From Afipia sp. (GTDB lineage: Bacteria; Pseudomonadota; Alphaproteobacteria; Rhizobiales; Xanthobacteraceae), in NCBI GenBank assembly GCA_020056155.1, contig JAGVII010000243.1:1-22115 (forward strand): a stretch of 22,115 nucleotides of DNA, written 5' to 3'. The notes beneath the pieces are model-generated. The model had not been told where the DNA came from. It ran no database searches and worked only from the letters and a program-made list of their open reading frames with translations. The stretch's first letter is position 1, and the number at the start of each line of letters is the position of its first letter. The position numbers and the translations under genes were made by a program. Below, piece after piece: positions 10,908-19,641 of this stretch.

Positions 10908-13237
10908 TGACCGACGTGACCATGGCGGACGAAGCGGAAGATCGGGAAGAGGGCGGCGGCGAGCTGTCGGCAGCAGCGAAGGAGCCGAAGTCGTCGAGAC
11001 CGTGGCTTACGCTGATTTCCGATGCCGAGCGCATCTTCGAGACCTACCAGGCCAAGGCCGACAGCATCGATAAGCTGTACGCAGATCTCGAGAAGCTTTC
11101 GAACATCGCCCGCGATCGGCAGTTCCAGCTGTTCTGGGCAAACATCGCCGTTCTTGGTCCATCGATCTATTCCCGACCGCCGGTACCGGTGGTGGTGCCG
11201 CGGTTCAAGGACCGTAAGCCGCTCCCTCGCCTGGCGTCCGAGCTGCTCGAGCGCAGTGCAATCGTCTCATTCGAGCTCGAGGATATCGACTCGGTCATGC
11301 GGCTTATCCGCGATGACATCACCGTCGTGGCCCGCGGCGCCGCCTGGCTGCGATACGAGGCAAGCGGCAAGGGCAGGGACTTCAAGGAGAAGGTTTGCAT
11401 CGATCATATGGATCGAAAGGACTTCGTCCACGATCCGGCGCGCAAATGGAAAGACGTCGATTGGGTGGCCTATCGCGCCTGGATGACGAAGTCGGAGATG
11501 CGCAAGCGCTTCAAGAAGACGTCCGGCAATGCCTACATGGATTGCACCTTCTCGAAGCGGAAGGATGACAAGGATGCCGACGACGGCAAACTGAAGGCTG
11601 GCGTTTGGGAGCTATGGTCGAAGTCGCAGAACCGCGTGATCTGGGTTTCGGAAGGCTGCGAGAAGCTGCTCGACGACGGCGCGCCACACCTGACGCTAGA
11701 TGGCTTCTTCCCATGCCCTCGGCCAGCCTACGGAACAATCCAGCGCCGCACGCTGATCCCCGTGCCGGACATGCTGTTCTACAAGGATCAGCTCGAGGAA
11801 ATTAACGAGCTCACTGGCCGCATTGCTGCGCTGGCCGAGTCTCTCAAGGTTCGCGGCTTCTATCCCGCCGGCGCCGGCGACATCGGCGACGCGATCGAGG
11901 CGGCGGTTAAGTCCACCAGCGACAACCAGGTGCTGGTCCCGGTTTCAAACTGGTCGATGGTCGGCCAGGGCGGCGTCAAGGACATGATCGTCTGGCTGCC
12001 GCTGGAAATGATTGCGAACACGATCACCCAGCTGGTCAACCTGCGAAAGCAGCTCTTCGACGACGTCTACCAGATCACCGGTTTGTCCGACATCATGCGC
12101 GGCCAGACCGAGGCCAGCGAAACGCTCGGTGCCCAGCAGCTCAAGAGCCAGTACGGCTCGGTGCGGATCCGCGATCGCCAGGACGAAATGATCCGGATGG
12201 CGCGGGACATTACCCGCATCGGCGCCGAGATCATGTCGGAGAACTTCGCAGCCAAGACATTGCTCGATATGTCCCAGCTCGAGATCCCCACCGACGCCGA
12301 TATGGCCGCCAAGGCAGCGCCGCTGGTGACGCAGCTCAAGCAGATCGAAACGGATCTCCGACGCGCCCAGTCAGATCCCGAGGTCCAGCAGCTCGCGCAG
12401 GCCAATCCCGACCAGGCCAAGCAGATCATGGGGCAGGCGCAGCAGCAGGTTCAGCAGCTGCAGGGCCAGATCGCCCAGCTTAAACAGGCTCCGACGATCG
12501 AGAAGGTGATGGACCTGCTGCACGAGCAGCGGCTGCGCCCGTTCGTCCTGGACATCGAAACGGACAGCACGATCGCGCCGGACGAGAACGCGCAGAAACA
12601 GCGCGCGACCGAGTTCGTCACGGCGGTAGGCGGCGTTATGAAGCAGGCCACCGAGATCCTCGCGACAACGCCACAGGCGGCGCCCGTCATTGCCGAGGTG
12701 CTCAAATTTACTGCGAGCCAGTTCCGCGCTGGCAGGCAGATGGAAGGCGTGATCGACGAGTTCGCCGACAAGATGGCCGAGATCGCCGCACAGCCGAAGC
12801 CACCGGATCCGAAACAGGCGGAAGCCGCGGCTCAGCAGCAAGCCGAGCAGCTCCGGCAAAAGCAGGAAGCCGAGACTACCGCTGCGACAAACGCCGAGCG
12901 TTTGGCTGGCGCGCAGAAGACCGCAGCCGAAGCCAACGCGAAAAACCTCGAGGCGCAGACGGCGGCCGCTGACGCCGTGTCACAGCGGAAGATCAAAGAG
13001 CAGCAGGAGATTGACGCTTCGGAAGCTCGCCGCATCGAGCGCGAAGGCAAGGCGGCTCTCACCGACAAGCAGATCCAGCTGCTCGATGCCAAGCGCCAGG
13101 ACGAGATGCTGAAGCATTCCCAGGACCTCGAGCTCGGCAATCTTCAGATCGAGACGGCTCGCGTCAATCTCGAGAAAGCCAAATTGCCACCGCCGGCGCC
13201 GAAGCCGCCTGCCGGCGCGAACGCAGGAGCCTCCTAA
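10907..13237 (+). CDS. P22-like portal protein, 776 aa
   Basis: Long portal directly downstream of terminase. The core includes YQAKADSIDKLYADLEKLSN, FQLFWANIAVLGPSIYSRPP, FELEDIDSVMRLIRDDITVV, the DQLEEINELTGRIAALAE helix and the long-helix region FDDVYQITGLSDIMRG. Length is close to the P22 portal (725 aa). The C-terminal 270 residues hold a Gln/Ala-rich helical segment and a long coiled coil rich in Ala, Glu, Lys and Gln (QQQAEQLRQKQEAETTAA and onward), like the helical barrel of P22 gp1, which lies inside the capsid. The dodecamer forms the DNA channel and terminase docking site. It ends in an Ala/Pro-rich tail. The stop overlaps the next start (TAATG). Confidence 0.88.
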   Translation: MTDVTMADEAEDREEGGGELSAAAKEPKSSRPWLTLISDAERIFETYQAKADSIDKLYADLEKLSNIARDRQFQLFWANIAVLGPSIYSRPPVPVVVPRFKDRKPLPRLASELLERSAIVSFELEDIDSVMRLIRDDITVVARGAAWLRYEASGKGRDFKEKVCIDHMDRKDFVHDPARKWKDVDWVAYRAWMTKSEMRKRFKKTSGNAYMDCTFSKRKDDKDADDGKLKAGVWELWSKSQNRVIWVSEGCEKLLDDGAPHLTLDGFFPCPRPAYGTIQRRTLIPVPDMLFYKDQLEEINELTGRIAALAESLKVRGFYPAGAGDIGDAIEAAVKSTSDNQVLVPVSNWSMVGQGGVKDMIVWLPLEMIANTITQLVNLRKQLFDDVYQITGLSDIMRGQTEASETLGAQQLKSQYGSVRIRDRQDEMIRMARDITRIGAEIMSENFAAKTLLDMSQLEIPTDADMAAKAAPLVTQLKQIETDLRRAQSDPEVQQLAQANPDQAKQIMGQAQQQVQQLQGQIAQLKQAPTIEKVMDLLHEQRLRPFVLDIETDSTIAPDENAQKQRATEFVTAVGGVMKQATEILATTPQAAPVIAEVLKFTASQFRAGRQMEGVIDEFADKMAEIAAQPKPPDPKQAEAAAQQQAEQLRQKQEAETTAATNAERLAGAQKTAAEANAKNLEAQTAAADAVSQRKIKEQQEIDASEARRIEREGKAALTDKQIQLLDAKRQDEMLKHSQDLELGNLQIETARVNLEKAKLPPPAPKPPAGANAGAS

Positions 13238-13572
13238 TGGGATCGTACCCCGACAACTTTAAGCTAATCGACTTTTCGAAAGAGATAGAAATCCCCGTCA
13301 AGGCACGGCCGGAGCCAAAGCGTTCCGATCTGCCGTGCCCGCGCTTGATGTCGGACATCATGCCGCCGGTGCAGTCGCAGGTGGACGGCCGCGTATACGA
13401 CAGCAAGTCCGCGATCCGCGCCTCCTATCGCGCCCATGGCGTCGAGGAGATCGGAAACGATCCGGCCAGGCTAAAGCCGTTCGAAAGGCCGAAGACCGAT
13501 CGGCGCCAGATCAAACAGACGGTTGAGAAGGCCGTCGCTCGGTTCAACCGCGGCGAGCGGGTTTCTCGCTAA
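13237..13572 (+). CDS. Conserved phage protein behind the portal, 111 aa (unknown)
   Basis: The central motif LPCPRLMSDIMPPVQSQVDG, then VYDSKSAIRASYRAHGVEEI and GNDPARLKPF, is a pattern seen in proteins encoded next to portal genes of rhizobial podoviruses. The tail is basic (KTDRRQIKQTVEKAVARF). It contains only one Cys, so it is not a zinc finger. It probably has a head-assembly or early virion role, but the function is unknown. It is coupled to the portal by TAATG overlap and ends 28 bp before the scaffold start. Confidence 0.75.
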   Translation: MGSYPDNFKLIDFSKEIEIPVKARPEPKRSDLPCPRLMSDIMPPVQSQVDGRVYDSKSAIRASYRAHGVEEIGNDPARLKPFERPKTDRRQIKQTVEKAVARFNRGERVSR

Positions 13573-13576
13573 CTTC

Positions 13577-13603
13577 GCACCCTCTCAGACAGGAAATCCC
13601 ATG
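13577..13603 (+). repeat. Duplicated translation-leader sequence, copy 1
   Basis: Twenty-seven bases from GCACCCTCTCAGA to the ATG of the scaffold gene agree with 16512-16538 at 25 positions. Both contain the ribosome-binding sequence (AGGAAATCCC here, AGGACATCCC there) and end in the start codon. Confidence 0.7.
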
Positions 13604-14812
13604 ACCGATTTAGCCGGAGGCGCAGCCGCGCCCGCCGATACGAACGCCGCCGTCATCGAGCACGTTGACGCTCCGCCGAATCCTATCAATTCGGAAATTC
13701 CTGCGGCGCCGATCGAGGACAAGCCGGTAGAACCGGCGAAGGTACCGACCACGCGCGAGGCGCTTCGTGCGGCCGCTGAAAAGGTCGAGAAGGGCCAGAC
13801 CGAGGAACCGGCCAAACCGGTCAAGACCGAACAGCCGCGCGAGAACGGCAAGTTCGCGCCCAAGGAAGGCGACAAGCCTGTGGCGCCGGCGAAGCCCGCG
13901 GCGATCGATCCCGCCGCCGCCAAGCCAAGCGAGCCGCCAGCAGCGAAACCGCCTGTTGCCGGCGAGAAGCCCGCGGCGGTGGATCCTGCCGTAAAGCCTG
14001 CGGCGTCAACGTCAACGTCACCGGCGCCGGCGCGGTTCTCGCCCGATGCAAAGGCCGTTTGGGATACCGCTCCGGAGCCGGTGAAGGCCGAAGTCACGCG
14101 CATGGAGCGCGAACTCACCGCCGGCCTCGAGAAACACCGTGTCGCGGCCGAGCGCGATTCCAAGATCGCGCCGTTTCACGAGATGGCGGCGAAGAGCGGC
14201 ACCGACGTTCACACGGCGCTGACGAAATACACCAACATGGAAACCCTGCTGCGACAGAATCCGCTCAAGGGCATCGAGGCTGTCTGCGACAACATCGGCG
14301 TGTCGCTGAAGGATGTCGCCAGGATTGTTCTCGGCCAGGCTCCCGAGCACGAGCAGAGCCAGCAGGATGCGACGATCCGCGATTTGCGGTCGACCGTCCA
14401 GCGCCTCGAGCAGCAGCTCACTGGCGTTACGCAGAGATTTCAACAGCAGGATGAAGGCGCCATCCACGAGCAGATCGCGGATTGGGCCAAGGACAAGCCG
14501 CTGTTTGAAGTGCTCGCTCCACATATCGCGTCAGAAATGCGCGAAAGCGGGAGTGATCTCGATACGGCCTATGCCGCGGTGCTTCAGAAGCATCCGCAGC
14601 TTGCCGCCCTGTCGACCGCCGCTCCCGCGGCCAAGACCGAACCAGTACCGCCGGCAGCCTCATCCGCTGCAGCAACCGACCACGAGGCTCAGACCCTCAA
14701 AGGTCAAAAGTCCATCACAGGCGCACCTGGCTCCGGCTCAGAACCGGCAGCGCAGCCGCGCTCCTCTTCAATCAAGGAAGCCCTCAAGCGCGCTGCGGCG
14801 CGCGCCGGGTAA
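13601..14812 (+). CDS. Scaffolding-like protein, 403 aa
   Basis: The first 150 residues are Ala/Pro/Lys/Glu-rich and likely disordered (for example AAKPSEPPAAKPPVAGEKPA). A helical core follows: FSPDAKAVWDTAPEPVKAEV, ELTAGLEKHRVAAERDS, a coiled coil around DLRSTVQRLEQQLTGVTQ, then AHIHEQ-type helices with DWAKDKPLFEVLAPHIASEM. The C-terminus, SITGAPGSGSEP and SSSIKEALKRAAARAG, is a basic helix typical of scaffolds that touch the coat. It lies between portal and coat genes, where P22-like scaffolds lie. The ATG at 13601 was chosen over 13523 because of the AGGAAA sequence 6 bases upstream. It should guide procapsid assembly and leave before DNA entry; inferred from composition and position. 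Confidence 0.75.
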   Translation: MTDLAGGAAAPADTNAAVIEHVDAPPNPINSEIPAAPIEDKPVEPAKVPTTREALRAAAEKVEKGQTEEPAKPVKTEQPRENGKFAPKEGDKPVAPAKPAAIDPAAAKPSEPPAAKPPVAGEKPAAVDPAVKPAASTSTSPAPARFSPDAKAVWDTAPEPVKAEVTRMERELTAGLEKHRVAAERDSKIAPFHEMAAKSGTDVHTALTKYTNMETLLRQNPLKGIEAVCDNIGVSLKDVARIVLGQAPEHEQSQQDATIRDLRSTVQRLEQQLTGVTQRFQQQDEGAIHEQIADWAKDKPLFEVLAPHIASEMRESGSDLDTAYAAVLQKHPQLAALSTAAPAAKTEPVPPAASSAAATDHEAQTLKGQKSITGAPGSGSEPAAQPRSSSIKEALKRAAARAG

Positions 14813-14837
14813 CCGTTCATCATAAGGAGGGGCTTTC

Positions 14838-15857
14838 ATGGCCTCGCAGCTGACTACCGTCGAAAAGAATCAGGAAATCCTGTCGCTCGCCCTCGAGGAC
14901 CGCTCGAAGGGCTATCAGGATCTCGTGTCGAACTCGAACGCTTTGCTTGCCGTGCTGAAAAGCAAGGGGAAGTGGAAGGAGTATTCCGGCCCGATCATTC
15001 GGGAACGGCTGCTCTACAACAAGACCGGCTCGGCCGTCTGGTACAACGGCTATGACTTCCTAAACAGCGCGCCGACCGAGCTGTTCAACGATGCCGAGTT
15101 CCGTCCGAAGATGGTCGCGGTTTCTGTCGTTCTCACGAACGAGGAAATTCTGAACAACTCCGGCACGAACCAGCTCTACGACGTCATGGAAGCGCACATT
15201 GACGCCGCGGAGAACGAGCTCAAGGACGAAATGGATATTTCGCTCCACGGCAACGGCACCCGCTTCGGCGGCAAGGAGCTCGGCGGCCTGCAGCTGGCGA
15301 TCCCCACCGTTGTGAGCTCCGGCTCGTATGGCGGCATCGCTCGCTCGAACGCTGTCTGGCAGACCAGCTCGTTTGACGCGCACTCCTACGACGCCACGAT
15401 CGGCACCCAGGTGACCGCGGCCACGATCCGGCCGTTCCTGAACAAGATTGTGACCAAGCGGTCGCGCGGCAAGCAGTCGGCGGATTTGATGCTGATGTCG
15501 GCCGAGCATTATGCGGCGTACGATGCCGCGACCGTGGCGATCCAGCGCGTCAACGATCAGACCGCGCTCGGAAAGCTCGGCTTCCAGTCGCTGAAGTATT
15601 TCGGCGCCGGTCGCTCGCTCGAGATCGTCCAGGACGGTGGCATCGGCTCCAACATGCCGGCGAACACCACCTACGGCATCGACACCGACAATCTCTGGAT
15701 GCGTTATCATCCGGAGCGGAACTTCGACAAGATCGGCCGCTCGATGATGCCGATCAACCAGGATGCGGTCGTTCAATACATTGGCTTCATGGGCGAAGTC
15801 ACCATGACCAATCCGCTGTTCCAGTGGAAGTTCTACGACAGCAACCCGGCCGCTTAA
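14838..15857 (+). CDS. Major capsid protein, 339 aa
   Basis: Follows the scaffold gene after a very strong TAAGGAGGGG ribosome-binding sequence, as expected for the most abundant virion protein. Characteristic stretches: KGKWKEYSGPIIRERLLYNK, VWYNGYDFLNSAPTELFNDA (typical of a family of proteobacterial podovirus coat proteins), VVLTNEEILNNSGTNQLYDV, the Gly-rich HGNGTRFGGKELGGLQLAIP, and a C-terminal IGFMGEVTMTNPLFQWKFYD. No transmembrane segment or protease site. The fold is probably HK97-like, but I infer this from the role. It is separated from the decoration gene by a hairpin. Codon use is strongly GC-ended and even, consistent with high expression. Confidence 0.88.
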   Translation: MASQLTTVEKNQEILSLALEDRSKGYQDLVSNSNALLAVLKSKGKWKEYSGPIIRERLLYNKTGSAVWYNGYDFLNSAPTELFNDAEFRPKMVAVSVVLTNEEILNNSGTNQLYDVMEAHIDAAENELKDEMDISLHGNGTRFGGKELGGLQLAIPTVVSSGSYGGIARSNAVWQTSSFDAHSYDATIGTQVTAATIRPFLNKIVTKRSRGKQSADLMLMSAEHYAAYDAATVAIQRVNDQTALGKLGFQSLKYFGAGRSLEIVQDGGIGSNMPANTTYGIDTDNLWMRYHPERNFDKIGRSMMPINQDAVVQYIGFMGEVTMTNPLFQWKFYDSNPAA

Positions 15858-15899
15858 TCGGCCCAGCCTGAATCTCAAAACTGAACCCGGCGAGGAGTA

Positions 15900-15921
15900 G
15901 CGATCGCGCACGCGCGGTCGC
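15900..15921 (+). other. Hairpin between coat and decoration genes
   Basis: GCGATCGCG (15900-15908) pairs with CGCGGTCGC (15913-15921) over nine pairs including one U-G, around a four-base loop (CACG). No T-run follows, so it is more likely to block 3' exonucleases or slow polymerase, setting a high coat-protein ratio, than to terminate fully. Confidence 0.5.
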
Positions 15922-15957
15922 CGCCCAGCGTCATCAAACGTCTCGAAGGAGGGCCAA

Positions 15958-16461
15958 ATGGCCTATGTTATTCACTCCCATCAGCTGGGCGCGCCTCCGA
16001 TCGCGTCCTCGCTTCCCGCATCGACTGCCGCGGGTCGCAGCTCGCCCTACAAATACGGTGATATCGTCAAGGCTGTGGATCCTGTTCTCGGCGTCGGCGA
16101 ATTCATCTATCTGCCGGGCCTCGCTTTGACGGCGATCGGCGAGCTCGTGATTTACGATCTCAATGCCGGCACCACGAAGCGGGCTGTCGCGAGTGACCGC
16201 GGTCCCTGCGCCGTTGCAATGGCGGCCAACGTGGCCAACCAGAGCGGCTGGTACCAGATCAGCGGCCTTGCGGCCATTAAGGCCGGAACCGTCGCTGCCG
16301 GCGGCGCCGTCTATGTCACGGCAACCGCTGGCACTGTCGACGACGCGGTGGTCGCGACAGACAAGGTCGACGGTGCGCGCTTTAAGACCGCGGACGGTAC
16401 GCCGTCGGCGGGCCTTGCGTACGCGATGCTGGAACGGCCCTGCCTCAACGGTAACGGCTAA
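15958..16461 (+). CDS. Capsid decoration-like protein (DUF2190-like), 167 aa
   Basis: Almost entirely short beta strands rich in Gly, Ala and Val: YKYGDIVKAVDPVLGVGEFI, QSGWYQISGLAAIKAGTVAA, GGAVYVTATAGTVDDAVVAT and AGLAYAMLERPCLNGNG. The pattern resembles the DUF2190/decoration group encoded just after coat genes. AAGGAGGG lies 4-5 bases before the ATG. It likely binds the capsid exterior or cements capsomers. A terminator-like hairpin lies 9 bp after its stop. Decoration role is inferred; family is probable. Confidence 0.7.
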   Translation: MAYVIHSHQLGAPPIASSLPASTAAGRSSPYKYGDIVKAVDPVLGVGEFIYLPGLALTAIGELVIYDLNAGTTKRAVASDRGPCAVAMAANVANQSGWYQISGLAAIKAGTVAAGGAVYVTATAGTVDDAVVATDKVDGARFKTADGTPSAGLAYAMLERPCLNGNG

Positions 16462-16469
16462 ACAAACGA

Positions 16470-16500
16470 CCCGCTGCGGCTGTCCGCGGCGGGCCTTCTT
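16470..16500 (+). terminator. Candidate intrinsic terminator after the decoration gene
   Basis: CCCGCTGCGG (16470-16479) pairs with CCGCGGCGGG (16484-16493), ten pairs with one U-G, around CTGT. It is followed by a pyrimidine-rich CCTTCTTCC rather than a clean T-run, so it may stop only part of the transcripts and lower expression of the genes downstream of the coat cassette. Confidence 0.55.
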
Positions 16501-16511
16501 CCGTTTCGATT

Positions 16512-16538
16512 GCACCCTCTCAGAAAGGACATCCCATG
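16512..16538 (+). repeat. Duplicated translation-leader sequence, copy 2
   Basis: Second copy of the 27-base leader at 13577-13603, differing at two positions. It lies directly after the terminator-like hairpin and ends in the ATG of the 240-aa protein gene. Confidence 0.7.
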
Positions 16539-17258
16539 GCCCAGGCCAACAACGACAATCTCCTGACCGTTCGTTTCGACAGCATTCCCGTTCTCAACGA
16601 CGGCGCATCTGTCAAGGCTGGCCGGCCGATCTACGACGACGTCGAAGTGTGCGAGATCCGCTTCGCGGGCGACATGAAAAAGGTCGCGGTATTCCCGGCG
16701 ACGGAAGCCGAGCCGAACGAGACCAGGCTCAAGGGCCATATCGTGACTTACGCGGAGGTCTACAATCCGCAGTATATGCAATTCAAGAACGGTCAGCAGC
16801 AGACGGTGGCTGGCACCCCGCTGTCGGAAGCCGCGTTCCTGACGGAAGGCAAGCGGCGCGAGCTGCGCGCGCTCAACATTCATTCGGTCGAGGCTCTGGC
16901 GGCGCTCGATGGCGCAAACCTCAAGATGCTCGGCATGGGCGGCCGCGAGTGGAAGAACCAGGCGGTGGCCTATCTCGCCAACGCTGCCGGCAGTGCAGAC
17001 GTCACCTCGATGGCGGCAGAGATCGAGCGGCTCAAGGAACGTCTCTCGATCGCCGAGAAAGTGAATCCGGCTCAAGCCGCGTCCGAAGCCGATAAGGACG
17101 CCGACGGCGACAAGTCGATCGAGGACTGTACCGACGACGAATTGCGCGAGTTCATCAAGAAGGAATCGGGGCAGGCCATGCCGGCGAATACCGGCCGCGC
17201 CAGGCTGCTCGAGCGCGCCACCGAACTCGCGACCAAGCCTGAGGGCGCGGCCGCGTGA
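16536..17258 (+). CDS. Head/neck protein with C-terminal SAP/HeH-like domain, 240 aa
   Basis: The N-terminal half includes RPIYDDVEVCEIRFAGDMKK and YNPQYMQFKNGQQQTVAGTP, then an HhH-like stretch (about 105-148) with LRALNIHSVEALAALDGANL. After a coiled-coil linker (AEIERLKERLSI) and an acidic patch, residues 194-232 (IEDCTDDELREFIKKESGQA and ARLLERATEL) look like a short SAP/HeH-type helix-extended-helix. In P22-like phages a protein here joins coat and neck; exact role unknown. It uses the duplicated leader and AGGACA ribosome-binding site. The stop overlaps the next GTG start by 4 bp. Confidence 0.65.
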   Translation: MAQANNDNLLTVRFDSIPVLNDGASVKAGRPIYDDVEVCEIRFAGDMKKVAVFPATEAEPNETRLKGHIVTYAEVYNPQYMQFKNGQQQTVAGTPLSEAAFLTEGKRRELRALNIHSVEALAALDGANLKMLGMGGREWKNQAVAYLANAAGSADVTSMAAEIERLKERLSIAEKVNPAQAASEADKDADGDKSIEDCTDDELREFIKKESGQAMPANTGRARLLERATELATKPEGAAA

Positions 17259-17959
17259 CCGTTCTCGGCTCGGCACAATCGGCGGGACTGAGGCTGCTGG
17301 GCGTGAAGCCCAGCAGCCTGTTCTCGACGTCTGATCCGTTCGCGTTGGAATTGGCCGATCTGGCCAACGAAGTCGCGACCGACATTGCCCAGGTGCATGA
17401 CTGGCGGAAGCTGCAGCTCCTGGCAACGCTCGCCGGTGACGCGGTCGCGATCGCGTTCAGCCTGCCGACTGACTATGACCGGATGCCGAAAAAGGCCGAG
17501 GTTCATTCGCTGAACTGGAAGACGGCAAACTTCCGGCGCGTCCGCGACCAGGACGAATGGATCTACATTCAGGACAATCTGATCAGCGGCATGCCGGGCA
17601 ATTGGATCATCCTCGGCGGCAAGATGCAGATCTTCCCGCCGATGCCCGTCGGCGAGACGGCGCGTTTCTACTACGCGAGCAACAAGGTAGTGGCCGTCGA
17701 CGCGGCTTCCGCCGGCAGCAAGACCGCGTTCGAGACGGATACGGATTGCTTCGTCCTCAACGAGCGCCTGCTGACGCTAGGCCTGATCTGGCGCTGGCGA
17801 TCGCAGAAGCGAATGGAATATGCCGAGGATCTAAAAAACTACGAGCTCGCCCTCGAGCAGGAGATTGCCAAAGACAAGGGGTCGAACATTCTGACGGTCG
17901 GCACCCAGCGAATGCCGTTTGACGTCGCAGTCGCCTATCCAGGCGTGTTGGGTCAGTGA
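17255..17959 (+). CDS. Head-to-tail adaptor-like protein (gp4-like), 234 aa
   Basis: Starts at GTG 17255, overlapping the preceding stop (GTGA). A helical N-terminus contains ALELADLANEVATDIAQVHD followed by WRKLQLLATLAG, and a helix-rich C-terminus contains LGLIWRWRSQKRMEYAED and LKNYELALEQEIAKDKG. Between them is a beta region (WIYIQDNLISGMPGNWIILG) with FYYASNK. This helix-beta-helix layout, with DWRKL and the C-terminal WRW helix, is that of gp4-like/podovirus adaptor proteins that bind the portal after packaging. Coupled to the gp10-like gene by TGATG. Family likely but not certain. Confidence 0.7.
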   Translation: MTVLGSAQSAGLRLLGVKPSSLFSTSDPFALELADLANEVATDIAQVHDWRKLQLLATLAGDAVAIAFSLPTDYDRMPKKAEVHSLNWKTANFRRVRDQDEWIYIQDNLISGMPGNWIILGGKMQIFPPMPVGETARFYYASNKVVAVDAASAGSKTAFETDTDCFVLNERLLTLGLIWRWRSQKRMEYAEDLKNYELALEQEIAKDKGSNILTVGTQRMPFDVAVAYPGVLGQ

Positions 17960-19641
17960 TGCGCAGACCCGCCGGGTTGCGAAAGCCTGCTGGTCAGACC
18001 GCTCCGAAGCCTCGGGATGCCAAGACCGTGACGTTCCCAGCTCCCATCGGCGGCTGGATCCGGAATCAGAACCTTTCGACGCCGGGCGCCAGGATGCCGG
18101 ATGGCTCGAAGGTCAGCGGGGCGTTTGTACTCGAGAACTATTTTCCGACCGCGACCGGGATCCGGATGCGCGGCGGATCCAATCTGTATGCAACGATCGG
18201 CGATGGGACGCTGCCGGTAACTGCATCGTTCACCTACGTGAACGGCAACAATCAAAAGCTGTTCGCGACGACAGCTGCGGCGCTTTATGACATCACGTCC
18301 GTCACCTACACCGACAACATGCAGCTCGCGACCGAGGCCGGTGACCAGATTGTCAATGAGAACGGGCTCGTCCTGACGGTCGAAGGAGTACCGGCAGTCC
18401 TCGAATCGTTCAACGGCGGCGATTGGTCGGTTGTCCAGTTTGCGACGCCCGGCGGTGTCTTCCTTCGGGCCGTCAATGGCGCCGATACGCCGCTGGCCTT
18501 CGATGGCACCAGCTGGGGCGTTACGCCGGCAATCACCGGTGTGGATCCGGCAACGCTGTCTTTCGTGTGGGTTCACCAGCGCCGCATGTTTTTCATCAAA
18601 AAGGATTCGCTGAGTGCTTACTATCTGCCCGCCGACAGCATCGGAGGAGCCGCGGTAGAGCTGCCGCTCGGCGGCGTTTTTAGCCGCGGCGGATCGCTTC
18701 TGTTCGGTTCAACCTGGTCCATCGAAACCGGCAACGGCCTAAACGAGCAGTGCATCTTTGTCACGACCGAGGGCGAGGCCGCGATCTATCAGGGAACAGA
18801 TCCAAGTCTCTCGACCGCTTGGTCAAAAGTCGGTGTTTATCGGATCGGGCGGCCACTCGGCGCCAAGGCACACATTCGGGCTGGCGGTGATCTGGTCATT
18901 GCCACTGATATCGGATTTGTACCGCTGTCGCAGGCCATTCAGCGGGATATTTCCGCGCTGTCTCCCTCTGCTGTGTCGTATCCCATCGAGACTGCCTGGA
19001 ACGAGGCTGTGGCAGCTCGTCCGTCGGGTTGGGCTTGCGAGGTCTGGCCAACAAAACAAATGGCGATTGTCGCCCTTCCAACGAATGGCACCGATCAGCC
19101 GCAGATGTTTGCGGCAAATGCGCGGACCGGTGCCTGGGGGTTGTTCACGGGCTGGGATGGCCGGTCGGTGGTGCTCTTCCGTGATCGGTTCTTCTTCGGG
19201 TCGAGCGGGGGAAAAATCGTCGAGGCCGAGGTTTCCGGTGCCGATCAGGGCAAGCCGTATACTTCGGCGTGTGTCCCGCTTCACGAAACCTTAAAGGCGC
19301 CGGCCTCTCTGAAAACGTCGCTCCTAATGCGCGCGACGTTACGCGCACCGTCAGAAATTGTGCCTCGGCTCTCATTGCAACGGGACTACAAAGTCAGCCT
19401 TCCCGGCGCGCCTGACGCTATCGCCGTTTCTGGAAGCGGTGTTTGGGGCGGCGGTGTCTGGGGTCAAAGCCAATGGGGCGGCGTCGCGGAGAAGAATATC
19501 TATCAGCGATGGCAATCGGTCGGCGGCAGCGGCTACGCAATCGCCCCGGGCGTGCAGATTACGAGCGGCAGTCTCGTTGCCCCCGACGTTGAACTCGTTT
19601 CGATCGATGTGACCTACGACCAGGGCGACATTGTTACGTGA
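17959..19641 (+). CDS. P22 gp10-like tail hub / DNA stabilisation protein, 560 aa
   Basis: Almost all beta: repeated short strands with Gly turns, as expected for a propeller-like tail hub. Motifs include PIGGWIRNQNLSTPGARMPD, FVLENYFPTATGIRMRGGSN (the asn-x-x-pro and arg-gly-gly signature of gp10-like proteins), FVWVHQRRMFFIKKDS and AYYLPADSIGG. The C-terminus has a Trp/Gly repeat, GVWGGGVWGQSQWGG. The first 20 residues are basic and Pro-rich. In P22, gp10 closes the head after packaging and holds the needle. ATG 17959 follows the upstream stop (TGATG); a GTG at 17956 would add one residue. The GNAT-like start overlaps its end by 4 bp. Confidence 0.7.
   Translation: MRRPAGLRKPAGQTAPKPRDAKTVTFPAPIGGWIRNQNLSTPGARMPDGSKVSGAFVLENYFPTATGIRMRGGSNLYATIGDGTLPVTASFTYVNGNNQKLFATTAAALYDITSVTYTDNMQLATEAGDQIVNENGLVLTVEGVPAVLESFNGGDWSVVQFATPGGVFLRAVNGADTPLAFDGTSWGVTPAITGVDPATLSFVWVHQRRMFFIKKDSLSAYYLPADSIGGAAVELPLGGVFSRGGSLLFGSTWSIETGNGLNEQCIFVTTEGEAAIYQGTDPSLSTAWSKVGVYRIGRPLGAKAHIRAGGDLVIATDIGFVPLSQAIQRDISALSPSAVSYPIETAWNEAVAARPSGWACEVWPTKQMAIVALPTNGTDQPQMFAANARTGAWGLFTGWDGRSVVLFRDRFFFGSSGGKIVEAEVSGADQGKPYTSACVPLHETLKAPASLKTSLLMRATLRAPSEIVPRLSLQRDYKVSLPGAPDAIAVSGSGVWGGGVWGQSQWGGVAEKNIYQRWQSVGGSGYAIAPGVQITSGSLVAPDVELVSIDVTYDQGDIVT

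Noticed and set aside
13335..13355. TGATGTCGGACATCA palindrome resembling the 32-bp element
   Set aside because: It lies inside a conserved coding sequence, lacks the length and the loop of the two real copies, and is probably chance.
15060..15911. 283-aa minus-strand frame opposite the coat gene
   Set aside because: Long antisense frames are common in GC-rich genes. It has no domain, shows Arg/Val-rich composition, and fully overlaps a clear coat gene with a strong ribosome-binding site.
16458..17426. 322-aa minus-strand frame
   Set aside because: It spans two plus-strand genes and a terminator-like hairpin and has Arg-rich shadow composition.
19430..19490. Tandem Trp-Gly repeat in the gp10-like gene as a DNA repeat element
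   Set aside because: The repeat is only three imperfect units in the protein reading frame and is best explained as beta-structure of the tail hub.
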